From assembly GCF_036323735.1 (NCBI RefSeq), contig NC_086031.1, positions 42,008,725-42,072,724 on the forward strand: a DNA stretch of 64,000 nucleotides. Direction: 5' to 3'. The position numbers and the translations under genes are program-made. A model generated the notes under the pieces. That model saw only the letters and a program-made list of their open reading frames with translations. It ran no database searches and was not told the DNA's origin. This stretch comes from Rattus norvegicus. Taxonomy: Eukaryota > Chordata > Mammalia > Rodentia > Muridae. Of the stretch, positions 10,790 through 22,215 are shown piece after piece (position 1 is the first letter of the stretch; the number at the start of each line of letters is the position of its first letter).

Positions 10790-11270
10790 AGCAGGACCAC
10801 GCCCCCGAATATGTAGATGAGGTCTTCCCAAGCTCTCAGGCCAAACCAATAGGAAGTACCTGCTGTCAGACACAGACCCGTCCAAGAAACTGTATTTAAG
10901 TGTCGTGTTCAGAATTAAAGGTGTGCAGGAATTATCCCATTGTCTGAGAGCTTCCACCATAAAAGCCGGAACAGCACTGCCGCCAGGGGAAGAGATCTCC
11001 CGAAATCATCTCCGCCAGAAGCTCCCCTGCACCCCTCCACAGTGAGTCAGTCTCCTGCTGGCTTAGTCCAGCCTGAGCAACCCAAGCAGCAGGACCCGCA
11101 GCAGGGGACAGTGAAAGCTGTCCCCCCCACCCCCACCCCCGCCCACGTTCTCTTCTCTCCCCCTCGCCCCAACCCACGCTCGAACCCACACACCTAGCCC
11201 GGCGAGAGACAAGAGATGAGAGATCGCTCTGAAGAACACCTCTACCCCCACATCCCCCCACGGCGCCAGA
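10790..11270 (+). other. GC-rich, LTR-like segment (tentative)
   Basis: In order on the plus strand: a CCAAT motif near 10845, a TATTTAAG box near 10892, an ATTAAA polyadenylation-like motif near 10914, then about 300 bp that is C/G-rich, unlike the surrounding intron. This order and spacing resembles U3/R of a solo endogenous-retrovirus LTR. No internal viral genes are present. An 85-residue Pro-rich ORF (10940-11197) lies inside and is not recognisable as a protein. An unrelated GC-rich intronic regulatory element is the alternative. Confidence 0.35.
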
Positions 11271-11304
11271 GCCCTACATATAAATTTTATTTTTTATTTT
11301 GAGA

Positions 11305-11306
<2 letters not shown>

Positions 11307-11374
<68 letters not shown>
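11307..11374. repeat. (TA)n(GT)n compound microsatellite
   Basis: Alternating TA up to 11340, then alternating GT to about 11374. Confidence 0.95.
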
Positions 11375-11375
<1 letters not shown>

Positions 11376-11763
11376 CATCTCCACCCTAGACTGGCCTAGA
11401 ACTTGCTCAGTAGCCAAGGGTGGGTGACCTTATACTCCAGATCTTCCTGCTCTTGCCACCCCAATGGTAGGACAAAGGGTGGAGGCCACCTTTTCTGGAT
11501 TCCGGTTTTACAGAAATGTCTGAGTACTTGTAGATTCCTCTGACTTCAAAGAATATTCCTTTAAAATGTGACGGTATACCTGCAGGGTGGCCAGTGCAGT
11601 CGGAACACTACTGCAGGTGCTCTGCCCGCCACTGCAGCTGTACTCTGAGAAAGCTGTCCCAGGAATGGTCACAGAGTGGAGAGGGACGGTGGATGAGGTG
11701 AGTGGAGAAGAAGTGCCCAGAGTCCAGGAGACCACTGCACTAGGGGATGTAAGGTATGCACAG

Positions 11764-11970
11764 GCAGAGGCTGGAGAGAGCTCAGGGGTTAAGAGCAAGG
11801 GCTATTCTTATGGAGGATCCCGGTTTGGTTCCCAGCACCCACGTCACGGCTCGCAAACACCTGTTAGCTCCAGCTGCAGAGGTCCCTATGCCTCTGGCTT
11901 CCATGGACACTGTACTCACAAGCACACAAGCCTACCCCCGTCCACATACACACACTAACAAAACAAAACA
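11764..11970 (+). mobile_element. B3 SINE
   Basis: 'ctggagagagctcaggggtt' through 'ggttcccagcacccacgtca' to a CA-rich 3' end with A-rich tail 'acaaaacaaaacaaaaac'. Confidence 0.75.
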
Positions 11971-13204
11971 AAAACGTAAAGAAAAAGAACTCAAGCACCA
12001 TGCAGCTTAAAACACAACACACCGTCCTTAATACTTTGAGATGAGACACAGTGATGGCACTGTCTCTAAATAGCACATCCAGCAGGTAGGCAGGCGTTTG
12101 GGACAGTTCATAATCAGAGGATGCACTTTTTCACACGATACTGATTTGCAGACACATACATTATATTAAAGTCACAGGTCTGTGAGATGCTGGCAGAAGC
12201 AGGTATGAAACACCATCTGTGAAGGGAGGAGGGCCAGGAGTTCAGGGGTATCCATGGCTACCCAGACTCAGCAGCTCTGGAGACATAAGAAGCTGCCTCA
12301 GAAACAACAAAACATGCTTCCAGTGACTTTGTTTTTGAGACATAGTTTTATGTATCTCTGGCCTTGCAGTTGTCATACAGGAGAGAAAACCGCAACTCTT
12401 GGCCCTCTGGCCTTGAGGGCTAAGACTGTAGGCAAGAGCCACGATACCCATGTCTTCAATGATTTCTATATTTTATTTCCTGTATTTTATTGTGCAGCTG
12501 AGTTTTTTGTTGAGCATCCAGCTTTAGTGTTGGTGACTGTTGGAACATGGTTCAGGAATGCAGTCTGTGAGAATTTGGAGGGCCGTGAGTGCACTCCAAG
12601 AAGACAAGAGTCTTGTGACCCCAGGTTCTCCAAAACATAGAATTGTTCTTGGAATGTATTTCCGAGCTCCTCCCAGGTGTGGGTGTGAGCTCACTTCAGA
12701 TTACTCATTACTGCCTGCTGCTGTCACTCCACTGAATGTTTAACTCCCCTTCCCATGCCTCTATGGAAAAACATGTCTTTGCTACGTGGGACTTGTCCTT
12801 AAGACTGTATTCAGCGTGAACTCACGGGAACTTTAATTGGCTGACCTTTCTTAACCCTCAGAGCATAAAGTCTGATGCTTCGAATAAAGCTGGATATTAC
12901 ACGAGATTTTATTCTGCCTTAAACTGTAGGCTCTATTCTCCTAAGTCCCACTACCTCTAGGGATGTGGCGGTCACAGTCCTGGAGCTTTCCTTGGATCCA
13001 TGGATTAAAGCATCTGAGGAGAAGGTACTACTATTTCCCAAACATGTTTTCTAAGAACTTTACATTTATCAACAATGCGACTTCCCCTGTGACTGAGAGG
13101 GTAAGGGTAGGTGGTCTCACCATAACAGACCAGGATCTCCAAATATCAATATCCATCCTGACAGCTTAATGTTTAGCACTCAAATCATACTGCCAGGTAG
13201 ATTA

Positions 13205-13440
13205 TGTTTTTAAAAAACAATTTATTAGTATTAATTTTATGTGTGTGAGGGTTTTGCCTGTATGTATGTGTGTGCACCACATGTATGTCTGGTGCCTACA
13301 GAGGCCAGAAGAGGGTGTGGATCCTCTGCTACTGGAGTTATGGTGTGAGCTGCTCCATACCGGGAACTAGGAACTGAACTCAGGTCTCCTGCAATCCCAC
13401 ACGGCCAGCGCTCTGAACCACCGAGTCATCTCTCCAGCCC
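13205..13440 (-). mobile_element. B3 SINE, near full length
   Basis: Begins at the A-tail side with 'aacaatttattagtatt' and ends with 'ccgagtcatctctccagccc', the reverse of the SINE 5' end. The middle carries 'acagaggccagaagagggtg'. Confidence 0.8.
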
Positions 13441-13915
13441 TGAGGTCTACTTTTTGTAATGAATGACTTTATTTCTACTCTTTTTCTTAGAGGGGAGTGA
13501 CACAGGAGGGTAAAGTATTTTTATGAGCTAGGAAAGCTATTTTATTGAAGAGCTCATGTCATTCTTGGACTTAGAAAGGTCACTGTGGTGATATTATGGA
13601 CAAATATCCAATTTATCAGGACTCTCTGTCCTTTAATTATGGCAAGTGAGTCTCTTTAGGAATGATAAATAAGGAACTTGAAAGTGGGCATTTCTAAACA
13701 GGCGATAGGATCTAACTTGTCAGACATTTTCATCGCCAGGGAGAATCTGAGTTCCCAGAAACAAAGCCACGCCTATGTTAAAGAGCACATGGGGCTGACT
13801 GATTGATTAGAACTTCCTGGACTGTGGGAAAACAAAAGTTGCAAATTTGGAGCCGAAAATGTCTTGGGCAAACTTTAGTATCCCATTCCCTCCCGATGGA
13901 TACCACACAGCCTAG

Positions 13916-14015
13916 GACTTGCAATGCAGACCAGGCTGGCCTTGAACTTGAGGGACCTTTCTGCTTCTGCCTCCTGAGTTCTAGGATTATAGACAGGCAT
14001 ATACTACCATGTCTG
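13916..14015 (-). mobile_element. B1 SINE fragment
   Basis: Reverse B1 words 'gcagaccaggctggccttga' and 'ttctaggattatagacaggc'. Confidence 0.65.
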
Positions 14016-15513
14016 TCTCCCTGCCTTCTTACGTGAAGCTTTCTGGGATCTTACAAGCACTCGTAAGCACCCGACAGCTACAGCAGGTACTTCCCAATTC
14101 TGCTGTGTCAAAATGCCTTGACTTACGACTTGTTTTCCTTCTATAAAACTCATGGAACCGTTTCCACACTGGAACGTGCTATTTGGATCAACCTGAATCC
14201 ATGCTGCCGGCCCATGGCCACTCAGGTTTATCTCAATTGTAAAGCATCTCTTAGGTCCCTTTGAGGCGAAAGCTGCCTTTGCAGGGACAGACAGGAGAAA
14301 TCTCTCTCTTTGCTTACACATCTAACAGTCACTGCGTCCCTATCCTATGTTTAATAAAACAAAAGGGAAAGGTTGCCTCTGGCGAGAAGTGCTGGGAGTG
14401 AGAACTAGCTGCAAGACGCTCCTGACGGTGACGTGCTTCCTCTGAGGGGCTGCGGGCCCTTTTCAGGGTGTGCCTCTTGGTAAATGCAGGGTCCTTTGAG
14501 ACAAATGGCCTCGAGGTCGGATTAGAAGTCAGTTATTAGAGCTGAAGGAGTGGAGAAGGAAATGCAGTGAAACTCCTAAAAACAATAGAGCACTTCAAAG
14601 CCGGTGCTGACCCAGCAGAGACCAGGCCACCAATGCCAGGGAACACCCGTGCCAGGGTTAAGAGACCCTGATCAAAAGGTCTCTACAAGCAGCCATCCTG
14701 CCTCCTGTCACTCAGCTCCATTCCTGACAAAACCAACAAACCTGCTTTAGGAATGAGCGCTGGGGCAGCATGCTGGCCTCCAGAAAGAGGTTGAATGGAC
14801 GGCTGGACTGCGACTGGAGATCCATCAAAGGATGCAAGTGATACAGGAAGGGCTTAACCCCCTACCAGGAAGACACATGGATCTGAATCACCCTGAGAAA
14901 GAAACTGCTGCTTTCTCCACCCCCTAGATGTTCCTAACAGATCGCTCCCATGTGGATGGAAAAAAAAATTCCACAGTGACCCACTCTCAGATTCACCTAG
15001 TCTCTCTCTGCAGGAACAGAGAACAAACCAAACCGACTGTACTCCACTCTGCTGTGAAACAAAAGAAAAACATAAAATAGAATAAACACAGGAATAAAAC
15101 GTGGCTGGCAAACAGCTGCGGGATGGGGGTTAAGGGTATCTGTTGCCTGCTCCGACAACCCGAGCTTGATCCCTGAGGACCGCACGGTAGAAGGACAGAC
15201 AGAACAGACTCCGGCAATTTGTCCCTTGACTGGCACATACGATGTGCATATTTACTTTTCTGTGTAAATATATATGTTTGCATGTAGCTTTTCACATTGA
15301 AAATGGAGTGTTATAGCAATGATATCCCAAGAGAGTAAAAATAATCTCGATTTTTAAGATAATAGCTTACAGCAAAGGAAAGGAGGAAGCTAGCTCCTTA
15401 AAGGAAAGGCCAGCAACAGGTCTGGGCCAGATAAAGTTCAACATGGATTTGGGACATTTTGCTCCCTAGAAAGCAAGGAAGCCCTCCTAGAATTACGGGG
15501 ACATAGGGCTGAA

Positions 15514-15780
15514 GACATGGTTCAGTAGATAGAGTGAGTACCTCAGTTCAAATGGCAAACAACGATTTCCAAATACGGTAACCTGTGCCTGCACCCCCAG
15601 CACTGTACGTGTGTGTGGAGACAGGAGGATCGCTGGCTGTCAATCTAGTTCAAGGTTCTGTGAGGAGACTGTCTTAGGAGTAAGGGTGTGTGTGAAAGAG
15701 CAGAACACTTGATAGTCTCTTCTGGCCTTCACCTACATGTGTACCTACAGATAGGCGCCTTTTACCACACACTCATGCAC
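15514..15780 (+). mobile_element. B4-type SINE
   Basis: 'aagacatggttcagtagata' start, 'cctgcacccccagcactgta' middle and the CA-rich end that leads into the adjacent microsatellite. Confidence 0.5.
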
Positions 15781-15782
15781 AA

Positions 15783-15789
15783 GCGCGCG

Positions 15790-15841
<52 letters not shown>
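15783..15841. repeat. (GC)8(AC)n compound repeat
   Basis: Eight GC dinucleotides at 15783-15798, then about 21 AC units. A purine-pyrimidine alternation of this kind is a classic Z-DNA-prone sequence. Confidence 0.95.
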
Positions 15842-15846
<5 letters not shown>

Positions 15847-16574
15847 GCATGCATGCACGCACATGAACACAGGCACACACAAATAAGGGTTCTTTCCAAA
15901 AATGCAGCTAATAAACATATAATGATAGAACTAGAAAATCAAACCCGTCATTCTGAACTAACTCAGGCAGAAGTCACTGACGAAAGCTAAAACCACTGGG
16001 GAGATGTGGGAACGGGAAGATCATATGCTCCGAAAGTGTTTATCATGGGTAATTTGCCACCATTTTTTGGAAAGCAGCTATGCTCACCACACAGCACAGC
16101 ACAGCCATCAGAATGACTGGCCTTGTTTTATTAATAAGTTTTGGTTGGTTTTGTTTTTGACTCGGGGTTTTGCTATATAGCTCAGCTGGCTGGAATTTTA
16201 TGGCTCAGCTCCCTCAGTGAAAAGTGGAAGGTTTTCATTTTTCTGCAGTCAGCATCAATCTTGTCCTTTATTACTTGTGTATTGAGGCAACTCTTTATCC
16301 TTCCCTACCGCCAAGGTCATAAAAATATTTTCCTCAGTATTATCTTCTGAAGGTTAGATTCTATTCAGGTTGTTTTCCAAGATAGCTGAGCCTTAAGTTT
16401 GAAACTGTTGGAAAATATAAACTGGTCCAGGAGCAAAGCTAAATTTTGCTTCTTCAAGTTTTTCTAGCTTTAAGTAAATTGCCTTTCAAGGGCATAAATA
16501 ACAGAGGATTCCTGCTTTAAACGACACATGATAAAGTACATTTTCCAGGCATTAATAACAGAGGGAAAGGGTCT

Positions 16575-16800
16575 ACAGAGATGACTCAGTGTGCAAAAAT
16601 ATTTGCTGTGAAAACACAAGAATTCAGGCCTGGGTGCCCAGGACCCAGGTAAAAGCTGGGTTTGGTGTTAACAGCTAATAACCCCAGTGGATGAGACACT
16701 CGGACCCTGGCTTGCTGGCCTTGGGGAACCCAGAATGGCAAGCTACAGGGTCACTGCTGGATTCTGTGCAGAGCAACAGAGGAAGATGTATCACTTGTTG
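16575..16800 (+). mobile_element. B4-type SINE
   Basis: 'ctacagagatgactcagtgt' start and 'ggcctgggtgcccaggaccc' body. Its 3' end continues into the CA/GA microsatellite. Confidence 0.5.
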
Positions 16801-16804
16801 TTGA

Positions 16805-16805
<1 letters not shown>

Positions 16806-16880
<75 letters not shown>
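16806..16880. repeat. (CA)n(GA)n compound microsatellite
   Basis: 16 CA units (16806-16837), then about 21 GA units (16838-16880). In the Zranb3 transcript it reads (UC)n then (UG)n, starting about 46 nt after the exon 7 donor. Confidence 0.97.
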
Positions 16881-16884
<4 letters not shown>

Positions 16885-16925
16885 CATAAGTATAAGGTGG
16901 AAAAGAACGAGTCACATTCTCTTAC

Positions 16926-17075
16926 GTGAGTAAACACAGGGTCCTTGAGCTCTTCAAAACTGTCGCTTGGGGTCCATGCTTCAGCAAACTGCAGAAAACC
17001 CCACTTTTCTTTGTCATCTTCTGTAGCCTGGAGTTTCTCCTTTCTGCCGTTCAGTGTGCTCCCTGTGACCTGAGC
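16926..17075 (-). CDS. Zranb3: Zranb3 exon 7 of window: C-terminal edge of helicase lobe 2
   Basis: 150 bp, phase 0 on both sides, 50 residues. It starts AQVTGSTLNGRKEKLQ and ends FTH, as in human ZRANB3. It contains the conserved KWGFLQFAEAWTP block, which follows SNF2 motif VI, and an acidic stretch before the PIP-box exon. Acceptor TCACAG; donor CAC|GTAAGAG, where a C at -1 is weaker than the usual G. Near its end rat EELKDPVFTH is one residue shorter than the human sequence as I recall it. Because the exon is symmetric, skipping it would keep frame. Confidence 0.95.
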
Positions 17076-17394
17076 CTGTGAGACAGAAACATGAAGCTCT
17101 TGCCTCAGTCATGCCACAGCTGGCACGTGTTGATTTTAAACTGAGGTCTTAAAGTTACCCACGGAGAAAACATTACAACTTCTACAGATCATGGCTTTGG
17201 TAATACGGTTATTCAAAATTAAATTTTGAATCTTGAATTGCCATCTGATGCAGCCCTGACCCTCATCGGCTGCAGAATTCAGGAGAGCAGGTCTTGCACC
17301 TTGCCTAGCAACCCAGAAGAGCTGGCCCACGGTGAAGGCACAGGTGAGCTGGCCCCAAGGGCACGAGAGCCAGAGAACTGACCACGCCCCTTGC

Positions 17395-17820
17395 TGGCTA
17401 CAGCACTGAGTGAGCTAGCAGGGCAGTGCTACAGAGCTTACCCTGGTGGGTGTGGATGTGGGTGCAGGAGAACTGGAGGGCCAACCAAGTCAGCTACCAC
17501 CCAAGCCCAGATCCAGGACTTTGAGTTGCTAAACCCCCCAAACTACCTCATCTGTGAACTGCTGGAGCATGGGAAAGGGCTGGTCTTGCAGACCCAAAGC
17601 TTCAGGAGCTCCATGACACAGGGCAACAACAGGATATCTGAGAGGAGTCCTGCTGAGGAGTCAGTACTGAATACTGTAGCAGAAGCCAGAGACCCTGGAC
17701 CAGACCAATGACTCACGGCAACATTTGCAAGTAAAGAAGTGTGGACAAAGGGTACACAGTGGGACACACCATGCCACTCTACAGCTTCCATGATGAGATG
17801 TGTTTTCATACTCTGTTTTG
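17395..17820 (-). mobile_element. Rodent L1 (Lx) 3'-UTR-like fragment (tentative)
   Basis: The minus strand shares a long block with 53890-54360 on the plus strand, including 'ggactcctctcagatatcct' and 'gccctgtgtcatggag'. The two loci are thus copies of one dispersed repeat. I recall this wording from rodent L1 3' regions, unverified. Confidence 0.5.
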
Positions 17821-18415
17821 TATTTTTGGTTTTTGTTTTCTTTTGGAGGGTAGGTTACAATGAATCAGTGAAAAGTTAAAAAGAAAACCCCAAAATCAAA
17901 ATTACAATGTAATTACCAAACGTTTAGGGGAGATTTAACGGAAACATTATAGGACATTCACTTTCCTCATGAAATCTTTATTTTAATGTTTATATACTTA
18001 AGAATTTTCCATAAACAGGATTGGTCAATATGTATATATTTATAATAACTGCTCAGAACTCACTGCAAAAGAGTGCTTATCTGAGCCTCCGGCCCATGTG
18101 GAAATCTTTACTCTTTGTGTGATGTTAGGAAGCAGCATCTTTGGGAAGTGATTAAGTCATGAAGGTGGGGTCCATTTCCACGGGACTGGTGACAGGATGC
18201 TTTGCTACCTATTCCTATGGTATTTTGTGGCAGCAGCTCACATTTCTTAGAAATGGGGCTGGAGGTGTGGCAGGTTTACAAAGTAGGCAATGGGCAGAGG
18301 CTGGAAGTTTCAGTGTGCACGTTGGGTGATCCCGGGAATGGAGCTCTAAAGGTATTTAAAGGCAACAAGGAGCGCAGCAGACAGCGTCTCTCTCTTCTTA
18401 AAGAACGGCCACACG

Positions 18416-18522
18416 GGGTTGGGGATTTAGCTCAGTGGTAGAGCGCTTGCCTAGGAAGCGCAAGGCCCTGGGTTCGGTCCCCAGCTCCAAAAAAAAAAAG
18501 AACCAAAAAAAAAAAAAAAAAA
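18416..18522 (+). mobile_element. ID SINE with TSD
   Basis: Full body with intact A and B boxes; tail A11-GAACC-A20. Perfect 15-bp duplication AAGAACGGCCACACG at 18401-18415 and 18523-18537, indicating a recent insertion. Confidence 0.97.
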
Positions 18523-19135
18523 AAGAACGGCCACACGATCCTGAACAGAATGCTGCTGGGACAGAGAGTGCGAAGGCCACTCATCCAAGTGACGATTCAG
18601 ATGAAAGTGCGGAGCATGCTATTGGAAACTGGAGGAAAGGTCACTTTGTTCAAAAGCCAAGGGCTTAACCGCACGGGCAATGTTCTAGTTATTTCTGGAT
18701 GAGTTTGCAGGCAATGAAACTATCTCGCTGTGACTTCTGAGGATCTGCTGCAGGAGCAGCATGGCTCCTTCTGACCATGTGTGGTACAAGCAGGAAGAGA
18801 GAAATACAGACGGAACTGTGAGGCAAAAAGGAACAATTTAAATTTTGGGAAATTCTTAGCTCATCAAGACTGAGCCGATGAGAAGAACTGTTTTCAAGAC
18901 AACACTGGGGTGTATCCACGTGGCCATTCGATGTAACAGTCAGCACTGGCGTGAACTGCAAACTCATCAGCTAACTTAAACAGGGCGAGCAGCAGACCGG
19001 AGTGCAGCAGTAGAAACAGTGCGAGCTAGCGGGGAAGCAATCTCAGACAAGATGGCAGAGTGAGGACGGCCTGTCAGCCTTCCTGAGCTGCATGGAACTG
19101 GAGCAGAGCATGACTTGGCCAAAATACAAAACAAG

Positions 19136-19137
<2 letters not shown>

Positions 19138-19214
<77 letters not shown>
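19138..19214. repeat. (GA)n microsatellite, about 38 units
   Basis: Uninterrupted alternating GA over 77 bp. It reads (UC)n in the Zranb3 transcript. Confidence 0.97.
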
Positions 19215-19215
<1 letters not shown>

Positions 19216-19814
19216 TGACAGGGGCAGTTCAGGGATCACCAGGTGCCACTCGGGACACAGGCACTGGCAGGGTGGCGGGGCGTTGTGACACACCTGCTTT
19301 CGCGTGGTTTTCATGTGGGAGCTGCAGGGGGTGGGGTGGCCTACTGCAGCTCTGTAGCTGTGATCTCTTTCCACCCTGACAGAGCCTGAAAGCCGAGGCG
19401 GGCAGAGCCATTGCAGCTGTATGGCCAGTGCCTAGCTGAGACAGATGGACATTTCCATCCCGGTGGATCTATGTGGCGTGCAGTACAGTATAGGGCCAAA
19501 GAGGATGAATAGCAGGCTTTGATACCTTGCTCAACTTGCCCTGTGAGGCTTAAGAATTGTCTGGGATGAGCTAGTCCTTTCTCCTTTCCTTTTTCTTTCC
19601 CTGGGAGTGTGAATGAGACGTCTCTCTCCAGTTGTAGTTTGGAAGCATGTAATGTAGCTGGCTTCTCTGAGTCACAACTGGAGAGGAACTTCACCTCCAG
19701 ATGAGTCTTATCCATATCTGATTTAGATAATATTTAGATTAGATATTAAAGTTTGGTAGAGTGCGTGGGTACAGTTTGTGAGTAGAAGCTCATGAATTTT
19801 ATGTGGACAGGTAA

Positions 19815-20165
19815 CTGTTGGCTTTACAACTTGACACAACTTAGAATTACCTGGGTGGGGGGACTGCTCCGATCAGGTTGCCGTGGGCATGTGTGTGAGG
19901 CTTGTATTCTGATTGGGTGGCACTATTCATGGCTGGGCTCTGAATGTGATAAAAGTGAAAAAACTGGAGCTCAACAGTAAGTGTGCGTTCATTTCTCTCT
20001 GTCCTTGACTGTGGGTATGACTGGACTGCCATTTCATGCTCCTGCCTTGCTTTCCCCTCAGTGACTGACTGTAACCTTGAGTTATTTATGAGCTGAATAA
20101 GCCCTTTCTCCCTTAAGTTGTCTTTTTCTTAAAAAAAAAAAAAAATCAGGGCAACAGAAATGAAA
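19815..20165 (+). mobile_element. Rodent 'caacttgacac' interspersed repeat, copy 1
   Basis: Starts near 'acaacttgacacaacttaga' and ends with 'gagctgaataagccctttct' followed by an A-run and 'gggcaacagaaatgaaact'. The same order of words recurs at 21815, 29785 and 39558, and in reverse at 20235. Family name not certain (LTR or DNA-transposon type). Confidence 0.55.
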
Positions 20166-20234
20166 CTAGGACAAGATGGAATAAAAGTTAACAGACTAAA
20201 AATGTATGACTCTCCAAAATCCATATACGGAAAC

Positions 20235-20645
20235 TCTAACAACGGATGTGACAATGTCAGGAGGAGACTATTAGTTATGGTACAGTCACGACTAACGCGA
20301 CTTTGGGAGGAAAGGATTATTCCATTATCAAAGGAAGCCAGGACAGGAACTCAAACAGGGCAGAACCTAGAGGCAGGAGCTGATGCAGAGGCCATGGAGG
20401 GATGCTGCTTATTGGCTTGCTAATCATAGCTTGCTCAGCCTGCTTTCTTATAGAACCCAGGACCACCACCCTAGAAATGGTACCACTCACCATAGGCTGG
20501 GCCTTCCCACGTCAATAACAAAATAAGAAAATGCCCTACAGGCCTGCCTACAGCAGGTCTTATGGAAGCACTTTTGCAATCGTGACTCCCTCCTCTCTGA
20601 TTACTAGCTTGTGTCAAGATGACACAAAGCTAGCCAGCACAATAC
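20235..20645 (-). mobile_element. Rodent 'caacttgacac' interspersed repeat, copy 2 (inverted)
   Basis: 'ggaagccaggacaggaactc', 'gaggccatggagggatgctg' and 'agcttgtgtcaagatgacac' are the reverse complement of words in the 29785 copy. Opposite orientation to copy 1, 70 bp away. Confidence 0.6.
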
Positions 20646-21109
20646 CTCACGAATGAGATCACTGCCCTTACAAAAGGAGAGCATGAGGATCCAACAAGAA
20701 GTCCTGCTGGCTCCCCGATGTCACTTCGCATCCTCTAGAACCGGGAGGAACTCGATTCCATTTACATGCACCATCGTGGCATAGTATTAGTTATAGCATC
20801 CCCAATGACTAAGGAATCCTGCTCTTGGTCAGGCCTTGTCTATAAGCATCCTTCAGTGCTGGGAAAAAAGAGACCTCTGACGAGAGGGTACAGGCTGTGT
20901 TAACGTTGCTGAACATGCAAGAATCTTTCTGGAAAAGGTTCGGTGCTTCCAAAGTTAGGTTCCAGTGATCTTGGTCTTGCTTCAGAAGCAGTGGGAGTGG
21001 CTGTGAAAACCCTTGGGAAGCGTGTATGAGCCTCGTGCGAGGCAGAGTTCAGTCAGCACATGAGGAAAGTAGGAAGAATACAAAAGGAACAGAAAAAGGG
21101 CTTCCATGG

Positions 21110-21300
21110 TAGCTAGAGATGGTTTGGGAGTTAGCTCTTGCAGAAGACCCAAGGTTGGTTCCGTGGACCCACTGTCCCTGTAACTCCAGCTCCTGGGACC
21201 TAATGCCTTTGTCTGGCCTTCATGGACACCTACACTCACTGTACAAACCCCCGAGTGGACACGCACACATGAAGTTATAAATAAATCTTCATTAAAAAAA
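21110..21300 (+). mobile_element. B3 SINE
   Basis: 'gtaactccagctcctgggac', 'tctggccttcatggacacct' and the tail 'aataaatcttcattaaaaaa'. Confidence 0.75.
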
Positions 21301-21522
21301 AGAAAAGAAAAAGGGCTTGGGGAAAAATGCTTGGAAACTGGTGCCTTGGAATGGCAGGGGATGGCAGGAAGTGAAGTACTAAGTGCCCTATGATCTTAAT
21401 CTCCTCTATGTTATTGTGGCGTACTTAGGTGTCCTTTGCTTGCCCTCATCAAAACTCAGCCTCCTAATTGATGAGTGCACACATAGGCTATAATAAAGAT
21501 GGGGTTAAAACTCAAGCACTAC

Positions 21523-21702
21523 CTTTCGATTCAGCATCGCCCACATTAGGCTGTCCAGAGTTCCGTTTGCAATCAGGTAGTGAATATTCACAGAACTGCA
21601 CTGCCCAATTCGGTGAGCACGGTCTTCAGCCTGTTTGATATGTCCAGGGTCCCAGAACAACTCAGCAAAGACAACGTGACTCGCGGCGGTAAACGTTAAA
21701 CC
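21523..21702 (-). CDS. Zranb3: Zranb3 exon 6 of window: SNF2 motifs V and VI
   Basis: 180 bp, phase 0 both sides, 60 residues. It opens with GLTFTAASHVVFAEL (motif V and following strand), then FWDPGHIKQAEDRAHRIGQ. The last part is SNF2 motif VI with the arginine-finger region (RAHRIGQ) that contacts ATP across the lobe interface. The exon ends NGTLDSLMWAMLNRK. All family-defining residues are present, so the helicase lobe is intact. Acceptor CTTAG; donor AAAG|GTAGTG, weaker than consensus at +4/+5. Rat F replaces a human Y before WDPGH, a conservative change. Confidence 0.97.
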
Positions 21703-21814
21703 CTAAGCAAAACAAAGTGAATGAGACACAAATGAGCTGAGTGTGAGACATGCACACTTAGCATGAGACTCCCACGTGAGAAATCCCTCCTGGACACGTT
21801 AGACGGAGAGAAGA

Positions 21815-22215
21815 TAAGTGTTCTAGTCGGCTTTAACTGTCAACTTGATAGCTTAGAGTCATCTGAGAAGGGAGTGGACAACTGGCTCAGGCGGGCCTGG
21901 TCTGTGGGGGATCATCTTGATTGTTGATTGATACAAGAGCGCTCAGCCTACCGTGGGCAGCTTCATTCCCTAGGCAGGTGGTTCTGGGCTCTGAATGAAA
22001 GCTAGCTGAGCATGGGTGACCGGGCAGTGAATAGTGTTTCTGCTTCACGTCCTGCTTGAGTTTCTGGACTGACTTTCCACAATGATGGGATTGTAACTTG
22101 TAAGCTGAAATAAATCCTTTCTTAAATAAATCCTTTCTTTTTCTAAATCGCTCCTGTAAATCTGTTGCTGGGATAAAAAGCGTTTTTATCACAGCAACAG
22201 AGATGAAACTAGTAC
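21815..22215 (+). mobile_element. Rodent 'caacttgacac' interspersed repeat, copy 3
   Basis: 'aactgtcaacttgatagctt', 'agcctaccgtgggcagcttc', 'taagctgaaataaatccttt' and the end 'atcacagcaacagagatgaa' in the order of the other copies. Confidence 0.6.

Larger units (their letters stand above)
5246..16925 (-). other. Zranb3 intron, exon 7 to exon 8 (11680 bp)
   Basis: Repeat-rich: two ID elements, a 675-bp rodent repeat split by one of them, B3/B1/B4 pieces, a 40-nt poly(T), an LTR-like GC-rich block (10790-11270), and TA/GT, GC/AC and CA/GA dinucleotide runs. I saw no extra exon. The 5246-7560 part has no repeat I can name and no coding signal; 12000-13200 and 14020-15500 look like ordinary unique intron. 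Confidence 0.75.
17076..21522 (-). other. Zranb3 intron, exon 6 to exon 7 (4447 bp)
   Basis: Contains an L1-like piece (17395-17820), an ID element, a 77-bp GA run and two oppositely oriented copies of one rodent repeat (19815-20165 and 20235-20645), plus a B3 SINE. 17880-18400 and 18540-19130 are unique intron with nothing recognised. Confidence 0.7.

Noticed and set aside
10940..11197. 85-residue Pro-rich plus-strand ORF
   Set aside because: Composition follows the GC-rich DNA; no homologue recognised; no splice or promoter evidence that it is expressed.
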